NCBI GenBank assembly: GCA_026119935.1 | Contig: JALRMH010000015.1 | Coordinates: 496,001 to 560,000, forward strand | Direction: 5' to 3' | Length of the DNA stretch: 64,000 bases | DNA from: Endothia cerciana | Lineage: Eukaryota > Ascomycota > Sordariomycetes > Diaporthales > Cryphonectriaceae | Shown here: in pieces, positions 19,924 through 29,182 of the stretch | Layout: every line of letters starts with the position of its first letter | How positions within the stretch are numbered: position 1 is the first letter of the stretch | The notes under the pieces: model-generated | Told to the model about the DNA's origin: nothing | The model's input: only the letters and a program-made list of their open reading frames with translations | The model's database searches: none | Translations under genes and position numbers: made by a program

Positions 19924-21390
19924 TCATCGGACCACCCGTCGAAGTATGCTGTCCGGCGGATCCCAGACGACGTCCTTGACACACAACCTTTGTCTCGCCG
20001 GCACCGTCAGCTCCCCGCCGTCCCTGCCAGCAAGCACGATATCTTCGGAATTGCGATACAGAAGGCTGGGCAGGGGGACTCTCGATGTATCCTCATGTCC
20101 TTCCTTCGGGAGGAGTCCGATCGCCCTTCGCGCGCGGTCGCTCACGCACTCGTAGAGTAGCTCAGCGTCCGCCACCGTGCCCGCCTGGTAGACGCCCGTG
20201 CCCCAGCAGGCCAGCTGCAGCGGGTCGCCGTCGCCGAATGGTGTAAAGGCGTTCCCAACATTGTTGACCCCGAGACATCCGTTAAGGCCAAAGTCCTTGA
20301 TCATGGAGGGGATCTGCATCGTCCCTCTGGGTCGCGAATGCGGCAGGTAGTGGGCTCCGCCATCATCTGTCTGAGAGGGCCCTGGACGCCCCATCATGAA
20401 CAGGTCGCTGGTTGGCAGGCCGACGAAATGGACCGGGAGTTCCGGCGCTTCTCTGATGAGTGATGCTATCTGCTGGAGGGAGTCCTCTCGAGTGGTCAGC
20501 TGCGTGCAGTGGCCTATCACGACGGTCCTCCCAGGCTTGGAGTTGGTGGTCCAGTCGCAGTCCCGCATCCGTGAGATAACCTTCAGTACGGAGGTTGGCC
20601 GCGTCCTGTCGAGGTTGTAGTCCAGATGAAAGTCCAGGTGCAGGCCCCTCTCCATCGCTGTGTCGACCGCCCACTCGATGTTCTCGTTCTCCGCCTCCGC
20701 CTTCCTGCCGGCGTCTGAGTCTCGCTCGACGTATGGTGCCGTGCCTAGAGCTTCTATGACGTCCGGATAAGCGTCGAGCGCTTGCACCAACAGCTGACGG
20801 TTCTCATCGCCGTGCTCGGTGGAGAAGATGGGGTCCTGGGCGAACAAGCAGACCTGCACGTCAATGAGGTGCCCGAAATGTTGCTTCAGCCGAACGGCGG
20901 CCTCGAGCGTCTTGAACCTGACGACATGGTCGACCTCCACAAAGGCGCGCACCGAGGTCACGCCATGCCGGCCGTAGCTCTCGGCAAGCAGTTGTGACCC
21001 CCTGAGGTACAGGTCCTCCGGCGTATACCGCGTCTTTGCGGCGGAAGTGTTGGCAAGGGCCTCCTCAAAGCTGCCGGACCGAGGGGCCAAGTCGGTGTAG
21101 CCCGGATGCGGACCTGAAGGGTCGCGGTTGCATGTAAGGATATAGGGCTTGTCGAGGTGGATATGAGGGTGGCAGAGAGGCGGGAGCAGGAGGCTTGGAG
21201 GGGATGAAGACGACGATCGGACCCGGGACACCAGCTTTCCTCCTTCAAGTTCGATATCCCACCTGGTCCGGCCGTCAATGCTCGGGATTATGACATTCTT
21301 CAGCAAGCCTGGGCCGCTGGTAGACACGTCCTGCGGGGACGACGAGAGCGCTATCGTCTCAGGTTGAGCCGCATCCGAAGCAACGACCAT
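19924..21390 (-). CDS. Amidohydrolase-superfamily protein, cytosine-deaminase-like, with altered metal motif
   Basis: TIM-barrel metallohydrolase of the cytosine-deaminase-like branch of the amidohydrolase superfamily; substrate unknown. Motifs in order: the HxH strand in LCHPHIHLDKPYIL, the third metal His in LHLDFHLDYN, the fourth in VVIGHCTQLT, and a C-terminal segment LGVNNVGNAFTPFGDGDP where cytosine deaminases have HDDV. The Asp that normally binds metal and activates water appears to be Asn here, so activity is uncertain. I chose the start at 21390 (MVVASDAAQPE), giving 488 residues. The frame stays open to an ATG at 21777 (617 residues), but that extension is encoded by an AGC/AAG microsatellite and looks unlike protein. 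Intronless. Confidence 0.72.
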   Translation of the reverse strand: MVVASDAAQPETIALSSSPQDVSTSGPGLLKNVIIPSIDGRTRWDIELEGGKLVSRVRSSSSSPPSLLLPPLCHPHIHLDKPYILTCNRDPSGPHPGYTDLAPRSGSFEEALANTSAAKTRYTPEDLYLRGSQLLAESYGRHGVTSVRAFVEVDHVVRFKTLEAAVRLKQHFGHLIDVQVCLFAQDPIFSTEHGDENRQLLVQALDAYPDVIEALGTAPYVERDSDAGRKAEAENENIEWAVDTAMERGLHLDFHLDYNLDRTRPTSVLKVISRMRDCDWTTNSKPGRTVVIGHCTQLTTREDSLQQIASLIREAPELPVHFVGLPTSDLFMMGRPGPSQTDDGGAHYLPHSRPRGTMQIPSMIKDFGLNGCLGVNNVGNAFTPFGDGDPLQLACWGTGVYQAGTVADAELLYECVSDRARRAIGLLPKEGHEDTSRVPLPSLLYRNSEDIVLAGRDGGELTVPARQRLCVKDVVWDPPDSILRRVVR

Positions 21391-22022
21391 GATCGCGCGG
21401 GACCTGGCTCCAGCAGGGAAAGGGACCGCGCTAGATGCAGCAGCAGCAACAGCAGCAGCAGCAGAAGAAGAAGAAGAAGAAGAAGAAGAAGAAGAAGAAG
21501 GAGAAGGAGAAGGAGAAGGAGATGCGGGAGCTTTGGGACAGGCGGTATCTGCTCTCCCACTTTTCTCCTCGCTATTGCTGTAGTGACACAAGAGACAAGC
21601 GCCACTGGGAATATCTTGCTTGGCCTTGCCGCAAACAATCCGGGGCAGCGCGCTTGCCGCACGGGGTCTTGAGTGAAGGAGAGATGAGTAAATGATCGCG
21701 GCCGTCGTCAAGACTGGAGGGACCAGCTGCCCCATCCCCGGCCGCCGGCGCCGGAGACAGAGAGACGATGGTGACAAACCCGAACCCCAACGACGAGTGT
21801 GCTTAATTAAGCTGCTCGCCAGAAAGAACCCGCCGCGACCCCTCCCGGCAGGACTACAAATGTATATATATTCCGATAGCTAGGTAATTCCTGGTCTTGA
21901 GAATGCTGAGCACCTGACCTGGCCCTACACCACCACCACCACCACCACCAACCACCACCACCTACTACTACTTCCCTCACCGCTTCTCTCTGCCGCGCCG
22001 ACGAGATCTCCAACAGGCCAAG
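21391..22022. other. Divergent promoter region with two microsatellites
   Basis: About 630 bases between divergent genes. It includes an AGC/AGA/GGAGAA repeat tract (about 21436-21521) and a CAC repeat (about 21927-21962). No separate gene is supported. Confidence 0.5.
21436..21521. repeat. Compound CAG/AGA/GGAGAA microsatellite
   Basis: CAG/CAA units, then about eleven GAA-type units, then GGAGAA units. On the minus strand it would encode a Ser/Pro run in the doubtful N-terminal extension of the amidohydrolase. Confidence 0.85.
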
Positions 22023-22439
22023 ATGATCACCGGCATCCACCACATCAACCTCGTGGTGCCCCCCGCGACCCTCCCCGCCGCGGAGGCCTTCTACGGCACC
22101 ACCCTCGGCCTGACCCCGCGGCCGGTGCCCGCCGCCCAGGCCGGCACCCTCGCCTGGTTCGACGTCGGCGCGTCGGGCCAGCAGGTGCACATCGCCTTCG
22201 GCAGGCCCGAGGACTTCGCCCTCGCCTCGAGCCGGCACCCTTGCTTCCGCGTCGGCTCCGGCGAGGACCTCCTGCGCCTCAGGCAGCGGATCTGGGAGCA
22301 CTTTGAGCGCGGCGGGGAGGGCGCCCCGCAGGCCGCGGACAGGCCCGGCGAGGATAACAGTGGGGCCAAGGGGGTGGAGTACCCCCAGCGCTTCTTCGCG
22401 AGGGACTTTGCGGGGAACCGGCTGGAGTTCACGGTGTGA
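22023..22439 (+). CDS. VOC-superfamily (glyoxalase/dioxygenase-fold) protein
   Basis: Single-domain 138-residue protein of the vicinal-oxygen-chelate fold. It starts MITGIHHINLVVPPATL, with the usual first-strand His, then AEAFYGTTLGLTPRPVP (the FY..LG signature), LAWFDVGASGQQVHIAFG and a C-terminal FFARDFAGNRLEFTV, where the final Glu is the usual metal ligand. Members include glyoxalases, ring-cleavage dioxygenases and antibiotic-binding proteins, so the reaction cannot be told from sequence. Length fits a one-domain member. The ATG context GCCAAGATG is good. No intron needed. Confidence 0.8.
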   Translation: MITGIHHINLVVPPATLPAAEAFYGTTLGLTPRPVPAAQAGTLAWFDVGASGQQVHIAFGRPEDFALASSRHPCFRVGSGEDLLRLRQRIWEHFERGGEGAPQAADRPGEDNSGAKGVEYPQRFFARDFAGNRLEFTV

Positions 22440-22659
22440 TGTTTTACGTGGGACGTCTGCAGGGCTGGAGGTGCTGTGCTGGGGTGAGGGGGGGGGGGGA
22501 AGACCAGCAGACCGTGCGGCCCTTCTCCATGCTGCTTCGTCCAATCGAGAGTGCCAGCGCGGAGCCTCGGGTACGGGTGGAAATTTACATTTTTTCTTCT
22601 TCAGAGTCTAGCACCGGGACGAGTCTATGACCCCCTGTTCCTCATACACCTCTTCTCTT

Positions 22660-24236
22660 CTATCTCAATGTGACCAGCTCTTCGGCGCTCGTCGGGTGGA
22701 TAGCAACACAGCTGTCAAAGTCCGCCTTTGTCGCGCCCATCTTGATCGCCACGCCAAAACCCTGCAGCATCTCACCACTGCCCTGCCCCAGTATGTGCAG
22801 GCCGACCACCTTCTCCTCCGGCCCCGCGCAGATGATCTTGTACTTGGTCGGGCCCTTCTGCTCCTGCTCCATCATGGCGTAGTACATAGCCGTGAAGCTC
22901 GTGCTGTACACCTTGATGTTCTCCCTGCCGTACTTCTCCACGGCCTGGGGCTCCGTCAGGCCGATGGTGCCGATCTCGGGGTGCGCGAACACCACGGAGG
23001 GGATGTTGCTGTAGTCCAGCCTCGCCGTCCTGAACTGCTCCCCGCCGAACAGCCTGTGCGCGAGCTTGCGGCCCGCCGCGATCGCCACGGGGGTCAGCTC
23101 GACCTGGCCCGTGACGTCGCCGAGCGCGAAGATGTTGTCCACGCTCGAGTTCTGGTACTCGTCGACCTCGATGTAGCCCTTGTCGTCCAGCTTGACGCCC
23201 GCCGCCTCGAGGCCGATGCCCTCGGTGGCCGGCGTCCGGCCGATCGCCCAGATGAGGTGGTCGATGTCCCGGAGCACGCCCTCGCCGTCCTTCTTGTCCT
23301 TGTAGTGCAGGCTCAGCCTGCCGCTGCCGTCCTTCTCCACCCTGCTCTGCGACGAGCCCTTGTGCAGGTGCACACCCAGGCGCCCGTACTCGGCGGTGAC
23401 GGCCTCCTGGATCATGGGGTCGAAGTTGCGGAGGAAGGTGTCGTGGCGGATGAACAGGTGCGTCTCGACGCCCAGCGCGTTGAACATGCCGGCGAACTCG
23501 ACGGCGATGTAGCCCGCGCCCACGAGGGCGACCTTCTTCGGCAGCTCGGCGATGTCGAAGAAGCCGTCGCTGTTGACGCCCAGCTCCGCGCCGGGGACCT
23601 TGGGCGGGATGGTGGGGTTGCCGCCGACGGCCACCAGGATCTTCTTGGCGCGCACCGTCTCCTTGGTGCCGTCGTCGAGCGTGACCTCGACCTCGTTGCG
23701 CGACAGCAGGCGCGCCCACCCGTGCACGTACTCGACCTTGTCGTTCTTGAGGTTGCGCTCGTAGATGCCGTTCAGCCGCTGGATGTAGGCGTCGCGCTTC
23801 TGCTTGAAGGTGGGCCAGTCGAAGGGGGCGGTCTGCTCGACGGAGAACCCGTACGCCTTCGCGTCGTGTATCTGTTCCGAGAGCATGGCGGCGTTGAAGG
23901 TTATCTTCTTGGGGACGCACCTGTGATCACACGGGGGCCAGGTCAGCCGTGCGGCCGGATCCTCATGGGAGACGGGGGAGGGAACGAGACATACCCGACG
24001 TTGACACAGGTGCCCCCCAGCCTCTTGTTCTCGATGATCATGGCCTTGGTCCCGAACTTGGAGCTCGCCATGCGGGCAGACGCCAGCCCGCCGCTGCCGC
24101 CGCCGATGACGAGGTAGTCGGTCTCCTTGCTGATGGGAGCCATGGCTGCAGCCGAGGAGAGGTGCCGCGAGAAGCCTGCTAGTCTGGTGGTGGCCGTTCT
24201 GGAGGAAGCTCTCGTGAGGGCTGCGAGTGCCAGCAT
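22660..24236 (-). CDS. GLR1: Glutathione reductase, with mitochondrial and cytosolic start codons
   Basis: FAD/NADPH disulfide reductase that regenerates reduced glutathione. Exon 1 is 24236-23995 and exon 2 is 23920-22660; the 74-bp intron falls inside the redox-active motif, so the join gives GGTCVNVGCVPKK with the two catalytic Cys in different exons. Other marks: FAD site DYLVIGGGSGGLASAR, NADPH site VALVGAGYIAVEFAG, second FAD strand NIFALGDVTGQVELTPVA and the C-terminal active-site HPTSAEE. The full product is 500 residues. The first 31 residues (MLALAALTRASSRTATTR and then LAGFSRHLSSAAA) form a presequence-like Arg/Ser/Ala stretch, and the second in-frame ATG at 24143 begins the canonical MAPISKETDYLV. 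This arrangement resembles the two start codons that give yeast Glr1 its mitochondrial and cytosolic forms. Confidence 0.95.
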
Positions 24237-24290
24237 GAGGTGCGCGGGCAGAACGGAGGCTTCAACCCTGGGCGGGAGGGAAGGGGGACA

Positions 24291-24324
<34 letters not shown>

Positions 24325-24962
24325 GTATGACGGAAGCGGGGGAGGGGTTGACGCCTTATACACAGCCTGGTCGCCGAGGGGGGAGGGCTAATAGTTCCTG
24401 CGCGTGCGCCGGGGATTAAAAATATAAGCAGGCTGCAGGTATGTCTGAGCAGCAGTCTGGCCGTCGGCATGCAATTGGTCCTGCTGTGTGTATGGTAGTA
24501 ATCCTGCCGTGATGACGAATGACTTTGCAATTAGTGAGCAGCTCCGGATGAAGAATGGACTCGAAGGGCGGCCCGTGATCAATAAGCAGCTTCATCCTAG
24601 GCTCCCCACCGACCTCGGCTGCAGAGAAGTCTGGAATCGCTTCATTGCTGCTGTGCTGTAGAAAAGCTCGGCGCCAGGGGGTGGGCAGGACGGGACAAGG
24701 CCCTCCACTGCAGCTCGGCGACAACACCACTGCCCTTTGAGCTTTGTACCCTGGTGCTCACTCCCCCACGCCGTGAAGAGAAGAGAAGAGTACTACAGTA
24801 CAGGTATAGTGGGCTGCTTGGTGACTTGCTACAGTGCCACAGTACATATTTACAGCGTCATTGCAGGGATTAATTATCGTGTGCCCCTGTGGCGCCTGGT
24901 CGCGTCTCCCATGCGCGTCTTACTGTACTAGTACTATGCCCTGTGGGGCCAGCCCATGGTTG
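24237..24962. other. GLR1 upstream region with an (AT)15 tract
   Basis: About 730 bases between GLR1 and the transposon. The dinucleotide tract at 24293-24322 lies 57 bases before the first GLR1 ATG and so probably within its leader or core promoter. No gene is seen. Confidence 0.5.
24293..24322. repeat. (AT)15 microsatellite
   Basis: Thirty bases of uninterrupted AT, immediately upstream of GLR1 on the opposite strand. Confidence 0.95.
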
Positions 24963-26158
24963 CCACTATACTATTTACAGTAATAACTAACATTTTGATT
25001 TCCGATCCAGCCACCAAATTTTTTCTCCTTATCAACAACAACGACAATGGCACCAAAACGAAAGGAACTAGACCACGAACAACGTCACGATATTCACACT
25101 CTTTTCTACGTCAGTGGACTGACTAAAAAGGAAATTTGTCATCGTCTCGACGTCTCTCTCAGACAAGTTAAATATACTCTTAACCACGGCGAAACCCCTC
25201 GATTTCAAGACCGTGGCACTAAGCCAAAGCTTAACGATGACCAGGCGGACCAACTAATCCAATACGTTTCGCTGAGCAAATGGCATTGTCGTCTTCCTTT
25301 TTACAAGCTAGCTGACCGGTCTCTTTCTATCTTCGGTACCGCCGTCAGCGAATTTACAATTTGATCTACCCTCCGCCGCTTTAGCTATAAACAATACATT
25401 GCTCGCAAAAAGCCTGCCCTTACACCAGCATACAAACAAGCCTGTCTAGAATAGGCCCTTGAGCATGTTAATTAGACCTTAGATCAGTAGGCATATGTTC
25501 TTTAGACCGACGAGACCTAGGTGACTAGAGGTCCTTATCGAAAGGTCTATATAACTCGCCTACCAGAAGAGATTTATAACGCTGATTGTCTCCTCGAGAA
25601 GTGGTAAAGAAAAGGAGGTTGGATGTTTTAGGGGTGCTTCTCTGGTATCTCTGTTAATAGTTCTCTTAAGGGACCGTGCCTATTCTGGGAGAAAGACTAG
25701 GGTATAATCACAGAAGAGATATATTGTCAACATACAGTTCCCTTGATTTCTGGCTGGATTGAATAGGTACGACGAGAGCTTTATAGCGTTAAGCTGTCTC
25801 TTATGTAAGACAACGCAAGTCCTTATAGGGCCTAAGGAACTCTTGACGACCTAGCTGAACGAGGGATTCTTGTGATATATTGGCCGGCTTTCTCTCCAGA
25901 CCTAAATCCTATAAAAACTGTGTAGTGCTGGATGAAAGACTATATAGAGAAAAGGTATGGCCATATAGAGAAGCTGTCGTACGATCAGCTTCGACGATGG
26001 GTTCGAGAGGCCTGGGACTCTATTGAAGAGGACAAGCTAAAAGATTTGTTGGCGATAATGCCACAGCGTTGCCAAGATGTAATTGATGCTGAGGGGGGGG
26101 CAACAAAATGGTGAAATTCAATTGAGTATCTTGGTTATTACTGGATTTGTATTAGTGG
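24963..26158. mobile_element. Tc1/mariner-type DNA transposon, RIP-damaged
   Basis: A single degenerate element of about 1.2 kb, normal for this superfamily. Ends are imperfect inverted repeats: CCACTATACTATTTACAGTA at 24963, continuing ATAACTAACATTTTG, pairs with the reverse complement of 26121-26158 (CCACTAATACAAATCCAGTA, continuing ATAACCAAGATAC). The core shared by both is CAGTAATAAC. The exact outer ends and the TA target duplication are not certain. Inside lies one transposase reading frame. No second copy is seen in this window. Confidence 0.72.
25047..26114 (+). pseudogene. Tc1/mariner transposase relic, one frame with thirteen stops
   Basis: A 355-codon frame with no net frameshift. 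It has an intact N-terminal helix-turn-helix (MAPKRKELDHEQRHDIHTLF, then GLTKKEICHRLDVSLRQVKY), followed by DDE-domain remnants. Premature stops occur at codons starting 25362, 25452, 25473, 25488, 25503, 25518, 25605, 25629, 25698, 25764, 25806, 25833 and 25923; nine are TAG, three TAA, one TGA. The first catalytic Asp (TDET, 25509) and the second (DNASPY, 25809) remain. The third acidic residue in SPDLNPIKTV (25914) reads Lys, a G-to-A change from the usual Glu. TAG in place of Trp or Gln codons and G-to-A damage fit RIP. Not functional. Confidence 0.8.
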
Positions 26159-26471
26159 GTGGATACAAATGTGGGGGGAGACATTGCAAGGGATACGATA
26201 AATACCCCTGACACCATAGTACAAGGTACAAGCGCCGAATTTGGAACCTTGCGAACACCCTTTTTTGGACAAACAAGATGTGACATTTGACAGTCCTCTG
26301 ACGCGCCGCAGGTTGTACACACATATATAAGCCGTCCTAAGTCCTCAAGCACCAGGAAACGGGTCACCAGTATCTGACCTGAGGGCACTGCGGCCGCCAT
26401 TCGGTGGAGGCGCGCGCCCTGGTGCAAGTCGAGGGGGCAGCCAGGACGGATTCCAGAGGCCGCCGGGTATC
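26159..26471. other. Short intergenic before CCE1
   Basis: About 310 bases containing the CCE1 promoter. No gene, repeat or RNA is seen. Confidence 0.5.
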
Positions 26472-27554
26472 ATGATCACTCTCCCACCAAGATTCACGGC
26501 GGCACAGTTGAGACAGGTGGCACGCCTCTGCGGGAAGAGCAGGTCCGGCACCAAGGCCGCCATCACAGACCGGATTGCGGAGGATCTGAGAGGCTTCGAG
26601 CCCCTGGCCCCCGGCACTCGGGTCCTGAGCATAGACCTGGGCATCCGCAACCTCGCGTATAGCCTGCTTGAGGTACCAGGGCCCCGTCATGAGATAACTC
26701 CCACCCAGGCGGGGGGGATGAGGGGGAAGAAGCGCGACCCAGCATCCCCCGTCCCGGCGGCACCCGTCCTCCACGCCTGGGAGCGCCTCGCCCTCATCCC
26801 CAAGACATCTCAAGTGCCCAAGCCCAAGGCTAAGAATAAAGGCAAGAAGAAGAGATCTCCCCAGCATGAGGACCAGGACCAGGACCCGGACCTGGACACG
26901 GCTGCCACCGGGGAGGACGCGGCGGATCCCGCAACCACCCCGGTGCCGATCGAGGACTTCTCCCCCCTCCGCCTCTCCCAGCTCGCCGCCGAGCTCATAC
27001 TCACGCGCATCCTCCCCCTGGGTCCCGACATCATCACCATCGAGCAGCAGCGCTTCCGCTCCATGGGCGGGTCGGGGGTGTTCGAGTGGACGCTGCGCGT
27101 CAACTCGCTCGAGTCCATGCTCTACGCCGTCTTCACCACGCTCCAGCAGCTCGGCAGGTGGCCGGGCGGGAGGCTCCAGGGCGTCGTGGCGCGGAACGTT
27201 CTCGAGTTCATGGCCGTGCAGGAGGGCGGGGCCGGGGCCGCGAGCATCTGGAACAAGAAGGGGGGCATGGACAACAAGAAGATCAAGAAGGACATCATCG
27301 GCCGGATGTTGCAGGCCGGGGAGGGCGTGAGGGTAGTCGAGGGGGGGCGGGCCGAGGCGGTGGTCAAGGAGTATGTCGACAAATGGGGGGCAAAGGGCAG
27401 GAGGGGAAAGAGTGGCGTGGAGGGTCTGAAGAAGCTGGACGACCTGGCAGACTGTCTGCTGCAGGGGATCGCGTTCACCAGGTGGCAGGAGAATAAAAGG
27501 AGGTTGCTTGACGGCGGCGTCGAGGCTCTCCAGGACCAGATGGTGGATGAATAG
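26472..27554 (+). CDS. CCE1: Mitochondrial Holliday junction resolvase (Cce1/Ydc2 family)
   Basis: RNase H-fold endonuclease that resolves four-way junctions in mitochondrial DNA and keeps mtDNA segregating. The 360-residue product opens with a SAP-like DNA-binding segment (FTAAQLRQVARLCG, then GTKAAITDRIAEDL). The nuclease core follows: first catalytic Asp in VLSIDLGIRNLAYS, Glu in IITIEQQRFRSMGG, FEWTLRVNSLESMLYA, and the last Asp pair in LKKLDDLADCLLQG. A Lys-rich, acidic low-complexity insert (about residues 110-160) separates the first strand from the rest and is longer than in yeast. No clear cleavable presequence is visible before the SAP segment. Intronless. It converges with the RecQ gene, 110 bp apart. 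Confidence 0.9.
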   Translation: MITLPPRFTAAQLRQVARLCGKSRSGTKAAITDRIAEDLRGFEPLAPGTRVLSIDLGIRNLAYSLLEVPGPRHEITPTQAGGMRGKKRDPASPVPAAPVLHAWERLALIPKTSQVPKPKAKNKGKKKRSPQHEDQDQDPDLDTAATGEDAADPATTPVPIEDFSPLRLSQLAAELILTRILPLGPDIITIEQQRFRSMGGSGVFEWTLRVNSLESMLYAVFTTLQQLGRWPGGRLQGVVARNVLEFMAVQEGGAGAASIWNKKGGMDNKKIKKDIIGRMLQAGEGVRVVEGGRAEAVVKEYVDKWGAKGRRGKSGVEGLKKLDDLADCLLQGIAFTRWQENKRRLLDGGVEALQDQMVDE

Positions 27555-27664
27555 AAGCCGGCCAGGAGGCAAACGCCGCCGAGGATCTATGCCAGAATAC
27601 TTGTTGTTCGGCCAGCAGAGCGTAGCAAGGGGGTATCATCATACAAACGCGGAACCGTGCACCC

Positions 27665-29182
27665 TCAATAATCCTCATAATACCCATCGTAGGCACCCTC
27701 CTCCCTCTGCGTGCTCACCCACTCCTCGCTCACCAGGCCCTTGGTCATTCTCCTCTTCAGGCTCCGCGGGTCCTTGTGCCAGTCGCAAGCAAAGTCACAC
27801 GCCGGCACCTCTGCCTCGCCAAAGTATCTGCAGATCATAGCATGGCGGCACCCTTCCGCAGCCTCGCAGTACTCGGCCAGATACCGCAGGCTCTTCAGCC
27901 TCGCCTGGAGATTCTCCCCGTCCTTGGTCTCCCGACCGACCATGTTGCACATCCTGTCGCGGTCCTCGCGGCTGTAATACAGGAAACAATAGCTCGCGTT
28001 GCCATCCCGGCCCGCGCGCCCGGCCTCTTGGTAGTACCCCTCAAAGCTCTTCGGCATGCGCCAGTGCACCACGAACCGGACGTTCTCCTTGTCGATGCCC
28101 AACCCGAAGGCAGTGGTGGCGACGATGATGTCGTAGCCCTCCTCGTTGTTGATCCACCTGGCGAGGGTCTCCCCCTTGGTCTGGGCGTGCAGCCTCGCGT
28201 GGAAGGGCCTCGCGCCGATGCCCTCGTTCCGGAGCGCCGCGGCGATCATCTCGCACTCGCCGCGCGAGTTCGTGTAGATGATTCCGGGCACGCCCCTGAC
28301 CCTCTCGCCCCTCGCCTCCAGCTCTGCCTTCCTGCCGTCGCTCTCTCGCCGGGCGTACACACCCTGCAGCCATGTCACGAAGTCGTCAAATCGGTCGTCG
28401 GCCTCGTCGCTCGTGAACCGTATCTCGAGGTGGAGGTTCGGCCGGTAGGCCGTCATCGCAAAGGTCCGCAGCCGCCCGGGGCTCTCCAGCATGCCCAGCG
28501 TGCCCAACACGTCCCTCCTGACCTGCTCGTTCGCCGTCGCGGTCAGGCACATGATGGGCACGTCGGGGAAGGCCCCGCGGAACCAGCTCAGCCGCTTGAA
28601 GTCCCTGCGGAAGTCGTGTCCCCATTCCGAGATGCAGTGTGCCTCGTCGACCGCGACCCTCGCCAGCTCCTTCTGCTCGTGGACGACCCTCAGCCTGGCG
28701 CGGAAGCGCTCGCCGGAGCACAGCTCCGGCGTGACGTACAGCAGCCTGGTCCGCGGGTGGCCCGTCGCCAGGTCCGCGTAGATGGCGTCCTTCTCGGGGA
28801 GGGGCGTGTTGCTGTTGAGCGTGCGCGCGTCGACGCCGGACTGCCGCAGTGCCTCGACCTGGTTCATCATCAGGCTGAGCAGCGGTGAGACCACGATGGT
28901 GATGCCGTGGTCGATGACGGCGGGGAGCTGGAAGCAGAGGGATTTACCGAATGAGGTGGCGGCCTGGACAAAGACATCCTTCCCGGAGAGTGCGGCCTCG
29001 ATGATGTCTTTCTGCAAGGGCCTGTGGGTGGGTCAGGGGATGTCTGTCGAGATATCGCGCTTCCTTTCCTTCCTTTGTATGTAGGGAATCTGGGGGGTTT
29101 ACCTGAAGGCTTGCTTGCCGAACTGCCGCCGGAGGGTGAACTCTGGATCGACACATGAATTTGTTCTCGACGGTGGCACCAT
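27665..29182 (-). CDS. RecQ-family DNA helicase, short form
   Basis: 3'-5' DNA helicase of the RecQ family acting in recombination and repair. Exon 1 is 29182-29103 and exon 2 is 29021-27665, with an 81-bp intron (donor GTAAAC, acceptor CACAG); the join makes FGKQAFRPLQKDIIEAAL, the motif 0 region. Further motifs: AATSFGKSLCFQLPA (Walker A, with Ser-Phe where most RecQ have Gly-Thr-Gly), VVSPLLSLM, DEAHCISEWGHDFR (motif II plus aromatic loop), CLTATA, IIYTNSRGECE, ATTAFGLGIDKENVRFVVH and YYQEAGRAGRDG. A zinc cluster follows (YCEAAEGCRHAMICRYFG, then CDFACDW), after which the protein soon ends, with no winged-helix or HRDC domain. The 478-residue length fits the short fungal RecQ paralogues rather than Sgs1/QDE3-type proteins. 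Start at MVPPSRTNS is inferred. Confidence 0.88.

Noticed and set aside
21391..21777. N-terminal extension of the amidohydrolase to the first in-frame ATG
   Set aside because: Encoded largely by a microsatellite (Ser/Pro run) and unlike a targeting signal; a start at 21390 gives a normal family N-terminus.
22627..24117. 496-codon plus-strand frame opposite GLR1
   Set aside because: It is the mirror of the glutathione reductase exon and has no recognisable domain; GLR1 motifs on the other strand are decisive.
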